Part shown: positions 1 to 10,378 of the stretch, one piece after another
Layout: every line of letters begins with the position of its first letter
Numbering within the stretch: the first letter of the stretch is position 1
Assembly (NCBI GenBank): GCA_023334545.1
Contig: JAADVB010000158.1
Location: forward strand, 1-44,399
Length of the DNA stretch: 44,399 bases
Reading direction: 5' to 3'
DNA from: Salisapilia sapeloensis
Lineage: Eukaryota > Oomycota > Peronosporomycetes > Peronosporales > Salisapiliaceae
Position numbers and translations under genes: made by a program
The notes under the pieces: generated by a model
Told to the model about the DNA's origin: nothing
Database searches by the model: none
Seen by the model: only the letters and a program-made list of their open reading frames with translations

Positions 1-1452
1 AAACGATATTTCAGTCATCGTGTATTCATGCAAACAAATTTCTATTCTTGCTTACTTTTGATGATGCTGCTGGGTTCATTTTGACACAGTGACATTTTGC
101 CTTCAAATAGTACCCTGATTCCTTAGCTCCTTCGATTATGGTTATGATATATGGAGACTGATGGGAACTGGACGGGGAATACAAACCCTGTTGAATATGA
201 TAATGTCTTCGCTAAGCGCGTTGTGAACATTATACTTGTCTTGACTTTAGTTATCGATCTCTTTACTCTAGTCTATCGGCGTATAATCACCTGTATGCTG
301 CATCGTTGGACCAGCACCCAATTAATTGAAGGTGACAATGATAGCATGTATGATAAACTGTAGCGGCACAAGGGCACGCAAGCCAGCATGCTTCATTAGT
401 AAGACACAAGATCAAACGGACGAGCCCGACTTCACACAAGAGCAGCATAAGGACTCACAGACCAGCATGCTTACGGGGAGAAAGAGACGACCTGACCGGT
501 AGGTTGGTATGCTGATATTACATGCCAGTACGAACATCAGACATCATGCGTATCTTGACATCAATGTATCTCATTTCCAAAAGAAAACAAATCATGATCA
601 GCTGTAAAGCACGATCCATTCTGCTTATCTAAGAGTACGGGTTAGCACCTTTAAGTTTGTAAGAGTCATGATGAACTATATAGGTTATGTTCGCGGTGAA
701 TTGGAAATGAGTATTTTTAAGGATTCATACTTGCAAATGATGTACATGGTAATCTGGACTGGCAATCCCCACGCTTGTCGATAATGGGTGATTTGGTTCA
801 GTCACATGCTACCATAATGCATTGATAGTAGACCAAATCATCTTTCCCGGCAAACTAAATATAGTAGCAAGTGACGGATGCTGGCAATGAAGATACTGCT
901 ACATATTCATCGTCCGATGCTCCATCCTATGTCGTAATTGACGTGACCATTGCAGCATGATTCACGGGGTGTCTGCAACGACTAGGCAACATTTATTTAA
1001 AACAAAGCAAACTACATTCGGAAACTCTTTGCTAGAAAGCTATGTCGAGCTTCACTACTATCTGCACTTTTACTGCATCCAGCGTGGTACATTCCACCTA
1101 CTCTCCACAATCTCTCCGCTTCCCAAAACGCGTACAAATACTATAATCACATTGCGAAGCATCAACTTCAAATCCAAAGCTATCGACTATAGACACTTCC
1201 ATGACTCATCGATGCTCTACCAACGCCTTTTTTCTGAGAACCACTTTGTTCCTTACTTTTTCTTTGCCGCCACTAATTCAAGCCGTCCAAAAAAGAATGT
1301 CCTTGGCACTTTTTCACGCCCAAACTCGAATTGGGCGACTGGGTAGAAAGCGATCACATTCAGACTACTATCTCGCCGCCTACGTTCACCCAGCACTTTT
1401 TAAAAACATATCTATCTACTCTCCACGCACCCAATTTATACCATACGTCATT
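1..1452. other. Left-edge region with no confident gene, including the 5' flank of the ZNF598-like gene
   Basis: I see no recognisable gene here. A short open frame at 151-363 (+) encodes 70 residues with one hydrophobic segment (VVNIILVLTLVIDLFTLVY), but it matches no family I know and has no context. A frame at 957-1346 and the in-frame 84-codon extension upstream of 1453 look like non-conserved, pyrimidine-rich leader sequence rather than protein. The element CCAGCATGCTT occurs twice (about 381 and 463). A perfect 7-bp stem lies at 1317-1337, inside the likely leader of the downstream gene. Confidence 0.5.
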
Positions 1453-3285
1453 ATGACTGCTAACAATACGCCTGACACGAGTGTGACCAGTGGGAACACA
1501 AGCCAAGCACACGCCCAACCACCATCCTCCGCGTCATCTCAGCGCTCTTCGTCAAACCGAGGTCGATCTAGGCGAGGTCGCAGACCACCACAGAACAGAC
1601 CACAGACAGACGGAAGCGTAAATACACCGTCAGGTAACACGATGGAACCGGCCCACGGCGGTCGTAGTCGACGCAATCGTTCTCGTCGGAACAATTCAAA
1701 CCGGCAGAACACGTCTCAGACTGCAAATGCAGTAGAAGAGGAAGAAAAGGAAGTTTGCTGGGTATGTGCTGAGACTCTCCAGTACTACGCTATCGGCTCC
1801 TGCAACCACCTTGGCGTCTGCTCCAAGTGTGCCTACCGCATGCGTTCGAAACTGAACGATCGCAGCTGTGTCCTATGCACACAGACACTCGACACGGTCG
1901 TCGTGAGCTCGACTCCCGGTCCCTTCGAGTCCTTCCAGCTATGGGGAGAATCCGCTGGACCGAACACATCTGTGGACGACGCCACGGACATGATCTTTTA
2001 CAACTGCCGTGAGCAGTACAACTACCTCATGTCGTTAGAATCGTATAAATGTCGTCTTCGAAAGTGCAAACGCGTATGCACTTCTCTAGCTCAGCTAAAA
2101 GACCACATGAAAGCGGAACACAGTCGTGAATTCTGTGACTTGTGTCTCACGCATGAACACTTTTTCTTACAAGAGTATGCTGTCTACACGAAGAACGGAT
2201 TGAAAGCACATAACCAAGGAAAGGAAAAAGATAAGGACGCGACGAAAGACTTGCATCCGATGTGTCAATTCTGTAAGAGACGATACTATTCGGATAAAGA
2301 GCTGTACGAGCACTTGGAACGAGATCATTTCAAGTGTCATCTCTGCAACATTGATAATGAGTACTATCGCAACTACAGCAGTCTCGAAACGCACTTTCGA
2401 CAAGACCATTTCCTATGTGAAGACGCTCGATGTCTCGCCAACCGCTTCGTCGTTTTCCCGAATGACGTCGAGTACCAAGCGCATATGCGCCATATGCACG
2501 GCGTACAGAGTCGACTGCAGGTTAACTTCCAAGTCGGAAATATCCATCCGAACGACGCGGTGGATCTACATCGATGGAACTACACGGCAGCGAGGCAAGA
2601 AACGCCGTCTGCCGAAGCATTCCCGGCGCTACCGACACCTGCGACACCCTCCGCACCGTCAAGTACGCCTGCGCCGGCCATCCAACCGACGACTCGAGCG
2701 CCAGAGCCCAGTCGCGTCGTGTCGACCAACCGAGCGCAGGTGATGCGTAACCAGCGTCTAGCTCAAGCACTCGGTGTCCAACGTCCTGCGCATCAGGAAG
2801 GCGAGGCAGGCTTTGAAGAAGAGATGAAGACACCTGCGTTCTCGACGGAACTGATTGAATGGGCAAAGGCCAACCCTAGCTACCTCCACGTGGTCGAGCG
2901 TCGATTGGAACGTGTCGTCAAGGAGCGCAATTGCCATAGCGTCAGTCTTCGACCGATGGAAGCAGAGGAACGCAAGGTCGTGCATGAACTCGCGAGCTAC
3001 TATGGCGTCGAGTCGCAGTCGTTTGGAGAAGATCCGTACCGGCGCATCTCGTTCTACAAGCGCGAGAACATGCACGTACCATCTATCACGTTGTCGCAGT
3101 TCAATGCGAAGCAAGATCGACGTGCGAGAGGCTCGAGACTACGCTATTTGCCTCTACCTGGCTCCCAACCGCCAGTGCAAGAACCTGTACCACCGCCCGT
3201 GACGCATGGTGCGAATCGCGGATGGGAAAAGATTGAAGAGCCGAGGAGAGAAGTGGTGCTGGACGCATGGAGTGATGAAGACTAA
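1453..3285 (+). CDS. ZNF598: ZNF598/Hel2-type RING E3 ubiquitin ligase
   Basis: Product of 610 aa. Family members sense collided ribosomes and ubiquitinate small-subunit proteins to start ribosome-associated quality control in the cytosol. After a basic, Arg/Ser-rich disordered N terminus there is a RING finger starting at Cys102 (CWVC...CNH...CSKC...CVLC), then the family's array of Cys/His zinc fingers (C2H2-type, e.g. CQFCKRRYYSDKELYEHLERDH, split around residues 200-345). A Pro/Ala-rich linker follows, then a C-terminal region with a helical segment and charged tail. This RING-plus-clustered-fingers order is diagnostic of ZNF598/Hel2. I chose ATG 1453 because the 84 residues upstream look like untranslated leader. 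It is slightly shorter than yeast Hel2. The neighbouring PP2C gene is convergent, with only 15 bp between stop codons. Identification is secure; biochemical activity is inferred from the intact RING cysteines. Confidence 0.93.
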   Translation: MTANNTPDTSVTSGNTSQAHAQPPSSASSQRSSSNRGRSRRGRRPPQNRPQTDGSVNTPSGNTMEPAHGGRSRRNRSRRNNSNRQNTSQTANAVEEEEKEVCWVCAETLQYYAIGSCNHLGVCSKCAYRMRSKLNDRSCVLCTQTLDTVVVSSTPGPFESFQLWGESAGPNTSVDDATDMIFYNCREQYNYLMSLESYKCRLRKCKRVCTSLAQLKDHMKAEHSREFCDLCLTHEHFFLQEYAVYTKNGLKAHNQGKEKDKDATKDLHPMCQFCKRRYYSDKELYEHLERDHFKCHLCNIDNEYYRNYSSLETHFRQDHFLCEDARCLANRFVVFPNDVEYQAHMRHMHGVQSRLQVNFQVGNIHPNDAVDLHRWNYTAARQETPSAEAFPALPTPATPSAPSSTPAPAIQPTTRAPEPSRVVSTNRAQVMRNQRLAQALGVQRPAHQEGEAGFEEEMKTPAFSTELIEWAKANPSYLHVVERRLERVVKERNCHSVSLRPMEAEERKVVHELASYYGVESQSFGEDPYRRISFYKRENMHVPSITLSQFNAKQDRRARGSRLRYLPLPGSQPPVQEPVPPPVTHGANRGWEKIEEPRREVVLDAWSDED

Positions 3286-3300
3286 AAAAGAAGATAGATT

Positions 3301-4617
3301 TTACAAGGACGATGCTTTGGGCTGGAAGGAAAACACGATCGCTGAGACGTTGTCCATGGTCTTTTTCGTCAACGCAGCGTCCACAATGGCTTCGGCCGCG
3401 CGTTGCTTTCCTTTCTTACCTTTGCCAACGGTCGAACGCATGACGTCTGCCGCGTTCTCGTCCGTCAGTCGATCCCACACGCCGTCAGTAGCGAATATGA
3501 ATAGATCGGAGGGTTTTAAATCTACTACTTTAATGTCTGGTGCGCAAGAGACGGGTGGGTCTGAGGTCGGGACTTGTAGACGCTTGAGCTGGTGGTCACC
3601 CAAGGCACGACTGACTGCTAGACGCAACGGAGACGTGTCGTGTGCCACTCGCCAACAGCCAGAGTAAACCACTTTCCCTCCCGTTGCTTCGATACGACTG
3701 CGTTCTTTTTCGTCGTTGGGTTTATGATCGATAGATACTCGACTGACATTTCCATTCGAATCGACGTGGACAGCACGTGTGTCACCGACATTCGCGACGA
3801 ACATCTTGGTGCCGATCACGAGACCGATCAGTGCCGTCGTGCCATCTTTCGTGTCTTTGGACATAGTGTCGTCTAGAATGTGGTCGTCTACTTCTTGGAA
3901 TGTTTGCTTAATTACTTTCCGTATGCGGAGTATATCTAGTGAAGACAGTGGAGTCGACAGAGCTTTCTTCGCAATGGATGCGAGCATCGACGACTGCCGG
4001 AGGTACTGTGGGAAGAGCTCTGTACCCATTTCGGCTGCCTTGGCACCGTTATGACCGTCGAAGAGCATGATTAGAGAGCACGACTGGTCTTCAAATAGAT
4101 CTGCTTCAATAGAGAACCGATCTTCCATATAGTTCCGTCGGCCCTGTGCTTCGGCTGCACCGACTTGGAAGTGAAAATGGTCCCGTACACCTTCTTCATC
4201 TAGGAAATCGACGAGATTGGGACTATTTTTCGAAACGTAGTGTGAAAAGGATGAGCGACGTTGCTTCCGATACTCTTTTTGCTCCTTATGGAACGTATCA
4301 ATGGCTCGATCAGCAGCAGAGATGGCAGCATCCTTGACACTAGCTTGTCGTGGCGTTAATGGCGATCGCTCTTGGACAGGAGAAACAATATCTGCGGGTG
4401 GATCGATCTTAGTTGGAGTAATCTTCTTCGGAGCTTTACACTTGACAGGACTAGCGGCATCGAACGCGAGGTTCACGGACAGAGATCGCTGTCGTTTTTT
4501 CGACGCAGTCGGCATGGACCGAGACACAGGGATCGTCGCCACTGGTTCCGACTTTTTCGTCCGAGACGGAGGCGTTTCGAGTGACTTGTCTGGTGTAAAA
4601 GGTAGCGTCGTCTGCAT
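3301..4617 (-). CDS. PP2C-family (PPM) serine/threonine phosphatase with a disordered, proline-directed-site-rich N terminus
   Basis: Product of 438 aa. The catalytic domain spans about residues 150-435 and carries the PPM metal-binding motifs in order: RRNYMED, FDGHNG, DGTTALIGLVIG, ANVGDTRAVH, AVSRALGDHQLK and FATDGVWDRLTD. All acidic metal ligands appear present, so it should be an active Mn/Mg-dependent phosphatase. The first ~150 residues are low-complexity and rich in SP/TP sites (e.g. IVSPVQERSPLTPRQAS), a pattern typical of targets of proline-directed kinases. I infer, without proof, cell-cycle-linked phosphorylation. Two E2F-like GGCGC elements lie 60-100 bp upstream of the ATG. The gene converges on the ZNF598-like gene. 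The substrate is not predictable from the sequence. Confidence 0.93.
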   Translation of the reverse strand: MQTTLPFTPDKSLETPPSRTKKSEPVATIPVSRSMPTASKKRQRSLSVNLAFDAASPVKCKAPKKITPTKIDPPADIVSPVQERSPLTPRQASVKDAAISAADRAIDTFHKEQKEYRKQRRSSFSHYVSKNSPNLVDFLDEEGVRDHFHFQVGAAEAQGRRNYMEDRFSIEADLFEDQSCSLIMLFDGHNGAKAAEMGTELFPQYLRQSSMLASIAKKALSTPLSSLDILRIRKVIKQTFQEVDDHILDDTMSKDTKDGTTALIGLVIGTKMFVANVGDTRAVHVDSNGNVSRVSIDHKPNDEKERSRIEATGGKVVYSGCWRVAHDTSPLRLAVSRALGDHQLKRLQVPTSDPPVSCAPDIKVVDLKPSDLFIFATDGVWDRLTDENAADVMRSTVGKGKKGKQRAAEAIVDAALTKKTMDNVSAIVFSFQPKASSL

Positions 4618-4677
4618 TGGTATAGATGGAGTCGATTCCAGTGGACGCGACGTGGGCAGACACTAGACGATTCAGTA

Positions 4678-4713
4678 ATGGCGCCGAATGGACTCGCACA
4701 TTTTGGCGCGGAA
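4678..4713 (-). promoter_or_regulatory. Pair of E2F-like GGCGC elements upstream of the PP2C gene
   Basis: ATGGCGCCGAA at 4678-4688 and TTTTGGCGCGGAA at 4701-4713 match the E2F/DP consensus TTTSGCGC closely. They sit 61-96 bp upstream of the PP2C start codon (which ends at 4617). A closely similar TTTTGGCGCCGAA occurs upstream of the UBE2S-like gene in this window. Motif matches are seen; binding is inferred. Confidence 0.45.
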
Positions 4714-5462
4714 TTGTTGGATAGAGATTGGATAAAATAGAGTTTTTAGTAGTTTTGATTGGGAGAAAAGGCTGACTAAGATATTTCAGGGGTATGGGCG
4801 ACCGAGAGGTTCAGCGGAATGGTAGGTCAAGCAATGGAAGGGCCGAAGGAGGAGAAATTGTAATAAATATACGTTCTTTATGTTCGTATGGAAAATTAAT
4901 CGTAGAGTTGTCATTTAGATGTCGAGCTTTTGTTGGTAGTAGTGTCTTGAGCGATGATGCACTGGTAATGACTTGGTTACCAAGTGAAAGTTTCTATTGA
5001 TTTGGAGACTTTTATTTTGCTGGCGTGAACTAGGGACACGTAGCTTTCTCTTGACGAAGTGCCTTTATTCATTTACTAGCGCTTTTTTGTGCTTTATCAA
5101 TCAATTTTGCACAAGAACGATTGGTTACGAGATGACTGCTTCCTTTAGCACATTCTCAACGCAAGTCTATGGGTATCTGCGTCAGCAGTCATTGCCATAT
5201 TTGGCCAGTTGAACTTTGAGCCTCGGATGGGACTTGTAGGTCATTTAAATCATGCTCGTCACACGCGTAGTCACCAAAATAGCTCAATGGTCGACAGTAT
5301 ACTATCGAGTGGTAACCCAGAGACAGCATCTATCATTCGGGCAAGTAGACGTCTTGCATGAAGCAACCCTCCCATGCATGTTAACAAATTACGACTACGA
5401 GGAATTCTAACCACCAATAATAACTACATATACAAAAGCTTCATCTATTCAGTCTCTACTTT
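4714..5462. other. Intergenic stretch between the PP2C gene and the transporter, no gene seen
   Basis: This is the distal upstream flank of the PP2C gene, lying behind the 3' end of the transporter gene. It is AT-rich. The two small open frames on the plus strand (4794-5000, 4997-5212) have no recognisable domain, and I do not support them as genes. No RNA gene or repeat was recognised. Confidence 0.5.
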
Positions 5463-7184
5463 CTATACAACAACTTGCTCTGCATCTTTCTTCTTCTCCA
5501 GTCCGTCATCATTGTCCATGTCACTGTCCACAGTGATCGTCTCATCTTCATCGACCCGTTCAAAGTCCAAAGCGTCTACCACTTCCTGTGGATCCGTAGC
5601 TGGGATTAAGAACAAAAAGAAGACTGGCACGACTTTCAAAACACTACGAACTAGCACAGCAAGCCACAGCATTTCATACTCATCCTTTGCGATCCCAATC
5701 CAGGAGCACACCAAAGCTCCCCAGAATTCACTCACGCTGTAGGAAAAGTTGGATATCGACATGAGCAAGGCAAACAACGTGCCTTCCACTCCTTTCGGAC
5801 AAAGCTTAGCGCACAACACCAAGACAGGCATCGTCTTCAATCGACTGATCACATCGGCAATGACAGCATCACCAAGCACAAATGCTTTATCAGGGATACC
5901 TAGTTGCAGATTCGTACGTGTCACGAGTATGATATCGAGCAACGAGACAAGAGCCAAGCTCAGTTGAGCGATGAAAAAGATACGACGAAAGGACATGTCT
6001 TTAAAGAACGAGCTGTAGATGAGCGTACCAACGAGTAGAAAGACGTATCCGAATGCAGACACTGTACCTAAGAACTCTGGTGAAAAGTGGAGGACGTCTG
6101 TGGCAAAGTAGAAAGTCACTTGGGAGTATCCAGGTCCAATGGCTCCGGATAGAAAGACCCACAACGCACATTTCCAGATCACAGGGGTCCTGACGGCACG
6201 ACCAAGTTGCGTAAACTGGAACTTGGCGGATGAGAGAAAGTTGCCTCGACCCATAGAAGATGGAGCTTCGGTCATGCGAAGAGAGAAGGCAAGGACGAGG
6301 AGAGGACCTGCAGTTGCGAAGAAGAAGACAGCGCGGACGCCGAGATGGTCTGTTGCTGGACCGGACAGAAAGGACCCCAAGATACCTCCTACAGCCATGG
6401 ACGTCCACGACACAGACTGCAAATCGTTTGCCCCGTGCTTGGGATCCAGTCGAGACATTTCCACCACTCGAGCATCAATGACAACATCGATTACAGAGGA
6501 AGCGAGCGACTGCGAGATGAGTGCGAGCATAGCGCCAGGGACAGACGTGATAAAGTTTGGTAGCGAGAGCAATAGGCATGCAACGGTCGCCATACTACTG
6601 AATATGATCATGTACGACTTGCGATGATAGCCTGCAATCGGAAAACTATCTGAAATGATACCAAAGACAGGTTTAATGCCCCATGGGAACATCATGACGG
6701 TCAATAAGGTCTGTGATTGGGCTGGCTGGAGGTCGAGATTATCTTTGAAAAAGTAGTTGATAGCAAGACGACTGAAGCTAGTGAATCCCTGCACCAAGTA
6801 GACGACACTCACGATTGTTAAGAAGGATGTACCAAACGTTTGTCGCAGTCTCGTGGTCCATCGTCGTAGCTGTTGATACCTGGATAAGTGATGGCCATTT
6901 TCGTCTGAGCTTTCATCATCTTGCATCTGACGTCCGTCATGACCTTTGTTGATCTCCTTTTCAAGTCGAGGAAATACAGGGTGGTCACTCTCCTCGACTT
7001 TATGTAATAAACGCTCTCGATCGGAAGTTGCGTCTGCTGTGGGTGTATCAGGACTATGAAGACCAGATGAAGGCGAGAGTGGAGAGAGGGGCATATCGCT
7101 TAGGTTTGAGGTAGAAGAATCGTCTAAATGCGTTCGAGGAAGACGCTTACGAGCTTCTATACTGCTCTCCTCCAATTCCGTCAT
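5463..7184 (-). CDS. Folate-biopterin transporter (BT1/FBT family, MFS-related)
   Basis: Product of 573 aa, a polytopic plasma- or organelle-membrane carrier of the BT1 family, which in trypanosomatids and plants moves folates or pterins. After a ~110-residue hydrophilic, acidic N terminus there are about 12 hydrophobic segments. The signature early region is LTVMMFPWGIKPVFGIISD, followed by FPIAGYHRKSYMI, characteristic of this family. A hydrophilic central loop (about MTEAPSSMGRGNF) separates the two halves. The C-terminal tail is acidic with a KKKD cluster. The frame extends nine codons upstream only through a GTG, so I place the start at ATG 7184. The next gene (7300, +) is divergent with a 115-bp shared promoter. 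The family is expanded in oomycetes; the substrate cannot be read from sequence. Confidence 0.9.
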   Translation of the reverse strand: MTELEESSIEARKRLPRTHLDDSSTSNLSDMPLSPLSPSSGLHSPDTPTADATSDRERLLHKVEESDHPVFPRLEKEINKGHDGRQMQDDESSDENGHHLSRYQQLRRWTTRLRQTFGTSFLTIVSVVYLVQGFTSFSRLAINYFFKDNLDLQPAQSQTLLTVMMFPWGIKPVFGIISDSFPIAGYHRKSYMIIFSSMATVACLLLSLPNFITSVPGAMLALISQSLASSVIDVVIDARVVEMSRLDPKHGANDLQSVSWTSMAVGGILGSFLSGPATDHLGVRAVFFFATAGPLLVLAFSLRMTEAPSSMGRGNFLSSAKFQFTQLGRAVRTPVIWKCALWVFLSGAIGPGYSQVTFYFATDVLHFSPEFLGTVSAFGYVFLLVGTLIYSSFFKDMSFRRIFFIAQLSLALVSLLDIILVTRTNLQLGIPDKAFVLGDAVIADVISRLKTMPVLVLCAKLCPKGVEGTLFALLMSISNFSYSVSEFWGALVCSWIGIAKDEYEMLWLAVLVRSVLKVVPVFFLFLIPATDPQEVVDALDFERVDEDETITVDSDMDNDDGLEKKKDAEQVVV

Positions 7185-7299
7185 TTCGTGTCCAGCTTTT
7201 GTGTCTGCCACGAGGCGAGCGTTTTTATCACGGAGTAGTTAAACCATCCAATTATATTAGCTTTAAGAGATAAAATATATGATTTACGTATGTTTTAGA

Positions 7300-8739
7300 A
7301 TGTACCCATCTTTGTACGAAGCGGTCAAGATCAGGAGGACGAGTACGGCTTCATCTCCTATTAGTGCTTGTCCAGGACGACGAGTGATACTGATCATTTT
7401 ATTCTGGTAGTGTCTATACAAATGGAAGGAGTAGTGGACGTTAATCACACATCGGAGAGCATGACGAGGTGAGTGTGGTATGCTTGTCCTCGATCGTACT
7501 CGTTATTAATTCGCATTTTGAGTAGACCTTTAGACGATTTAAATGGGAATTTTAGTGGCAAGCTTCTTGCTTCATTGACTGCAGTGGAGAAGACTGTATA
7601 GCATCTCTTCAATACTCTTTACTTTCTGCGTCATTCTCATCGTTATATAGAGTGAAGAATTCAAAGACACAAGTGCAGAGCCGCCATTTGGAGCCTTTGT
7701 TATCCTAGATAGGGTCTCTGCATCCGTACATTCTGGCTCTATGCTTTCCACTCGACTTTATATTCCAAAAGATATCTGGTATACATGCAAATTTTAAATG
7801 CTCTTCTCATCTGCTAAACCAAGTCTACAGGGAGCAAGACCGAGTGACACTTATCGGTGTCATGATCAAAACGGATGTCTTCCAAGCATTAAAAGAAGCA
7901 TTTAATAAGGTATCTCGGCTATAAACTTTTTATATCGCACTGCTTCCAACCAAGACGACATTAGATCCATATACCAGCTTCCTCCAATGTGGATAAAGCT
8001 GCTTTATGTGATAAATTGGATTCCATTTTGGAGCTCCTCCGTATTGAAAGGGTGCATTTAAACCGCGCTTTTCCATTCTTACCTGTTGACCAAGCTAGCG
8101 AAGCCATTGCTTTTGCTGCCGTAAGTTACATCCACAAAAGACGTATGAGGTAAAGAATCATTAGAATAATAGGCGGAGAGTATACAAGCGGATGGAGGGT
8201 ATGCTGGTTTTGGAAAGCTGACGAATCTGGCTGTTGGTTTCGGTCGTGTTGTGAAGAAGCAGGCATTAGCGGCAGTCGAACGTGCTGGAGCTGCCCAATC
8301 CGTCGTTCTGTACGCTATAGTTTTATCTCGTAGAAATGTGCTTCTCACTCCCAACAGGTCAAAACGAGAATTGGAAGAGTATGCGATGACGATTAAAGAG
8401 TTTTGTCTCGCAGCGAGAAACATACGTAACATCTACATCGATATAACTGTAGTCATTTCCTAAGAATCAAGTGTCTTGCAGATCAATTAATTAATGAAGC
8501 AGCATTGGGGCATCAAGATGACAAGACGGAAGCTCAATCCTCCGAACTGGACTATGCTCTTCGTACAAGACTAGAAGAGATTAGTACGACACTACTAGTT
8601 TAACCATGTAATCATCGCCTTATAGATTGGAGTAGGTATCTTTTTGGATGAAGTCGTCGTAGAATTGCTCATGCGCGACCTGCACAGTTTGCTTGAGCAC
8701 TACTTGGCAGTCTCGACAGAGCGTCTAGGTGCTAACTAG
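7300..8739 (+). CDS. Ten-exon gene, conserved-looking protein of unknown function (~315 aa)
   Basis: No long open frame exists here, but joining GT...AG introns gives one continuous frame. Proposed exons: 7300-7342, 7411-7468, 7526-7595, 7651-7778, 7831-7909, 7965-8120, 8173-8309, 8358-8425, 8482-8583, 8633-8739. Introns are 48-68 nt, and phases match at every junction. The product begins MYPSLYEAVKIRR, and contains AEPPFGAFVILDRV, STRLYIPKDIWEQDRV and a helix-rich middle (DKLDSILELLRIERVHLN), then a Gly/Ala/Lys stretch (GFGKLTNLAVGFGRVVKK). It ends with an amphipathic helix (LLMRDLHSLLEHYLAVS). I do not recognise the family; an adaptor or complex subunit is possible. The last intron is the weak point: keeping frame needs an acceptor ending GGAG at 8632 rather than the better TATAG at 8625, which would end the protein a few codons later. 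Confidence 0.68.
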
Positions 8740-8835
8740 TCCAATAAATCAACCCTCAGCACTTTATCTAGCGTGATTTCAGCTTGATATCTATAAATAC
8801 CTTCGAACAAGATTATCATTTACTCGTATTGTGGC

Positions 8836-10290
8836 ATGGACAGTCTAGAGATAGATGCATTTATCACGGAGGTCAAGAACCCGCCAGAGTGGACACGAAA
8901 TGAGGAAGAGATTCGATCGCCTGAATGCCCTGTCCCGAATGGTGCATCCGAAGTCTTTCGAGTTGTCGATCGAATGAACAACAGGAGTCGACAAGGCAGG
9001 AGCTTACGTTCGGTTATGCGAAAAGCAGCGCAAAAGACTATTTTAGTGATTCGAGCGAAGAATGCTACGCAAGATGCTGAAGGTATTACCATCCGCTTTG
9101 ATGATGATAAGATCACAGACATACCTCGATCATCTCAGCTACCAGTCGTACTGACAGAAGTTATTGATTACTATCCATTTGCTTCACCTCTCTCTCGAGA
9201 AATCTTTCAGGAACTGTCTAAATCCTCGTCCGAGTTTCAGAACTTAATGCGAGACTTGTTTTGGTATTTGACAGCAACGTTCTTTCAAAAGGAACGCAGT
9301 GGTGAGCTGCGTCAAAGATTTCACAATCGAATTGCGGACACCTTTACATATTTCTTTCTCAACTTAAACTCTTCAATTCGTGCGAAGTCAGAAGAAGTAT
9401 TAGACGTTTTCCCTGACATTGTAGCTCAAGTGCTATTTCGATGTCTGTACTCGGCATATCCAAAGTCAAGAAAGATGATTGAACAAAACGATTTTCGTGA
9501 AGAGATTGCACGTACTTGCTACCGTTGGATTCGAGGAATGGTGCCAAGTCCACTCGATTGCTCTCATTGGCTTCCTTTGGCTGAAGAGAGTCCAAAGCAA
9601 TCTGTAGTCAATGGTGATTTTCCAGCTCTGAAAAACCGAATGGCACGAGCTGAACGGATTGAAAGAGCGAAAGTCGCGACTACGGTACAGCTTGGAATCG
9701 CCGTTGAGCCGAAGAAATGTCCAGGCATAAGCGTTCAGGACGGAGCAAAAGACAGTATACTCCCCGAGATCCGATTTCCGTCAACATCAGGAAACAAACA
9801 AGATGAAATACGGATGCGAGGTGTCTATGAGCTTCAAAACTCTCCTTTGGTTGCTTCATATCTCGACAGACGACAAATACAAGCGAATGCAGCTGGACTG
9901 AAAGTAAAGATGCGCCTGAGTAGCAGTCATGATTTGGATACGAAGTGTCAAGGTGGTATGCGGCGTATTCCTGCACCTCGATGGAAGCATCGACGACTGG
10001 TATCGACTGAAACGTATGCTGAAATGCTTCGGAACATCGAGTCGTTAGGAAATGATGTGCGGCTAGCGCATCAGACAACGAAAGCAAAAGTGAAAGACGA
10101 TATATCAAAGGCCGAACGCTCTGTTAAGCAGAGTGAGAAAGTGATGAAGACGACATACTCGCAGCTGAAGCAAAACCAGGATGAAATGCACGCGTTGAGT
10201 AACTTGCTAACAAGTCAGGCCCGAATCGATTCTGGCTATGGATATAAAACTGATATCAAATCGCTTCGTAGTTACCCGTGTAAACGATAA
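8836..10290 (+). CDS. FAM227-family protein
   Basis: Product of 484 aa, single exon. The central region (about residues 105-255) matches the FAM227 domain: FASPLSREIFQELSKSSSEF, then the aromatic core DLFWYLTATFFQKE (a variant of the family's FWW motif), RIADTFTYFFLNL, DVFPDIVAQVLFRCLYSAYP, and RWIRGMVPSPLDCSHW. The C-terminal third is basic, with a predicted coiled coil (about residues 405-465, rich in K/E/Q), ending in a short Lys/Arg-rich tail. FAM227A/B have no established biochemical activity. Their presence tracks with motile cilia, so a role in the zoospore flagellum is plausible here. The stop lies 88 bp from the convergent UBE2S-like gene. Confidence 0.82.
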   Translation: MDSLEIDAFITEVKNPPEWTRNEEEIRSPECPVPNGASEVFRVVDRMNNRSRQGRSLRSVMRKAAQKTILVIRAKNATQDAEGITIRFDDDKITDIPRSSQLPVVLTEVIDYYPFASPLSREIFQELSKSSSEFQNLMRDLFWYLTATFFQKERSGELRQRFHNRIADTFTYFFLNLNSSIRAKSEEVLDVFPDIVAQVLFRCLYSAYPKSRKMIEQNDFREEIARTCYRWIRGMVPSPLDCSHWLPLAEESPKQSVVNGDFPALKNRMARAERIERAKVATTVQLGIAVEPKKCPGISVQDGAKDSILPEIRFPSTSGNKQDEIRMRGVYELQNSPLVASYLDRRQIQANAAGLKVKMRLSSSHDLDTKCQGGMRRIPAPRWKHRRLVSTETYAEMLRNIESLGNDVRLAHQTTKAKVKDDISKAERSVKQSEKVMKTTYSQLKQNQDEMHALSNLLTSQARIDSGYGYKTDIKSLRSYPCKR

Positions 10291-10378
10291 GATATGTTTT
10301 GTGCTGTAAGTCACTTCACTTTCTTTCGCAATATGTTATGATCCTTCGACTGACCGAAGATCGCAAAGCCTATTTGTT

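Noticed and set aside
1201-1452. N-terminal 84-codon extension of the ZNF598-like gene containing a hydrophobic stretch that mimics a signal peptide
   Set aside because: A secreted RING ligase makes no sense, the segment is not family-like, and it is pyrimidine-rich leader sequence. ATG 1453 is the better start.
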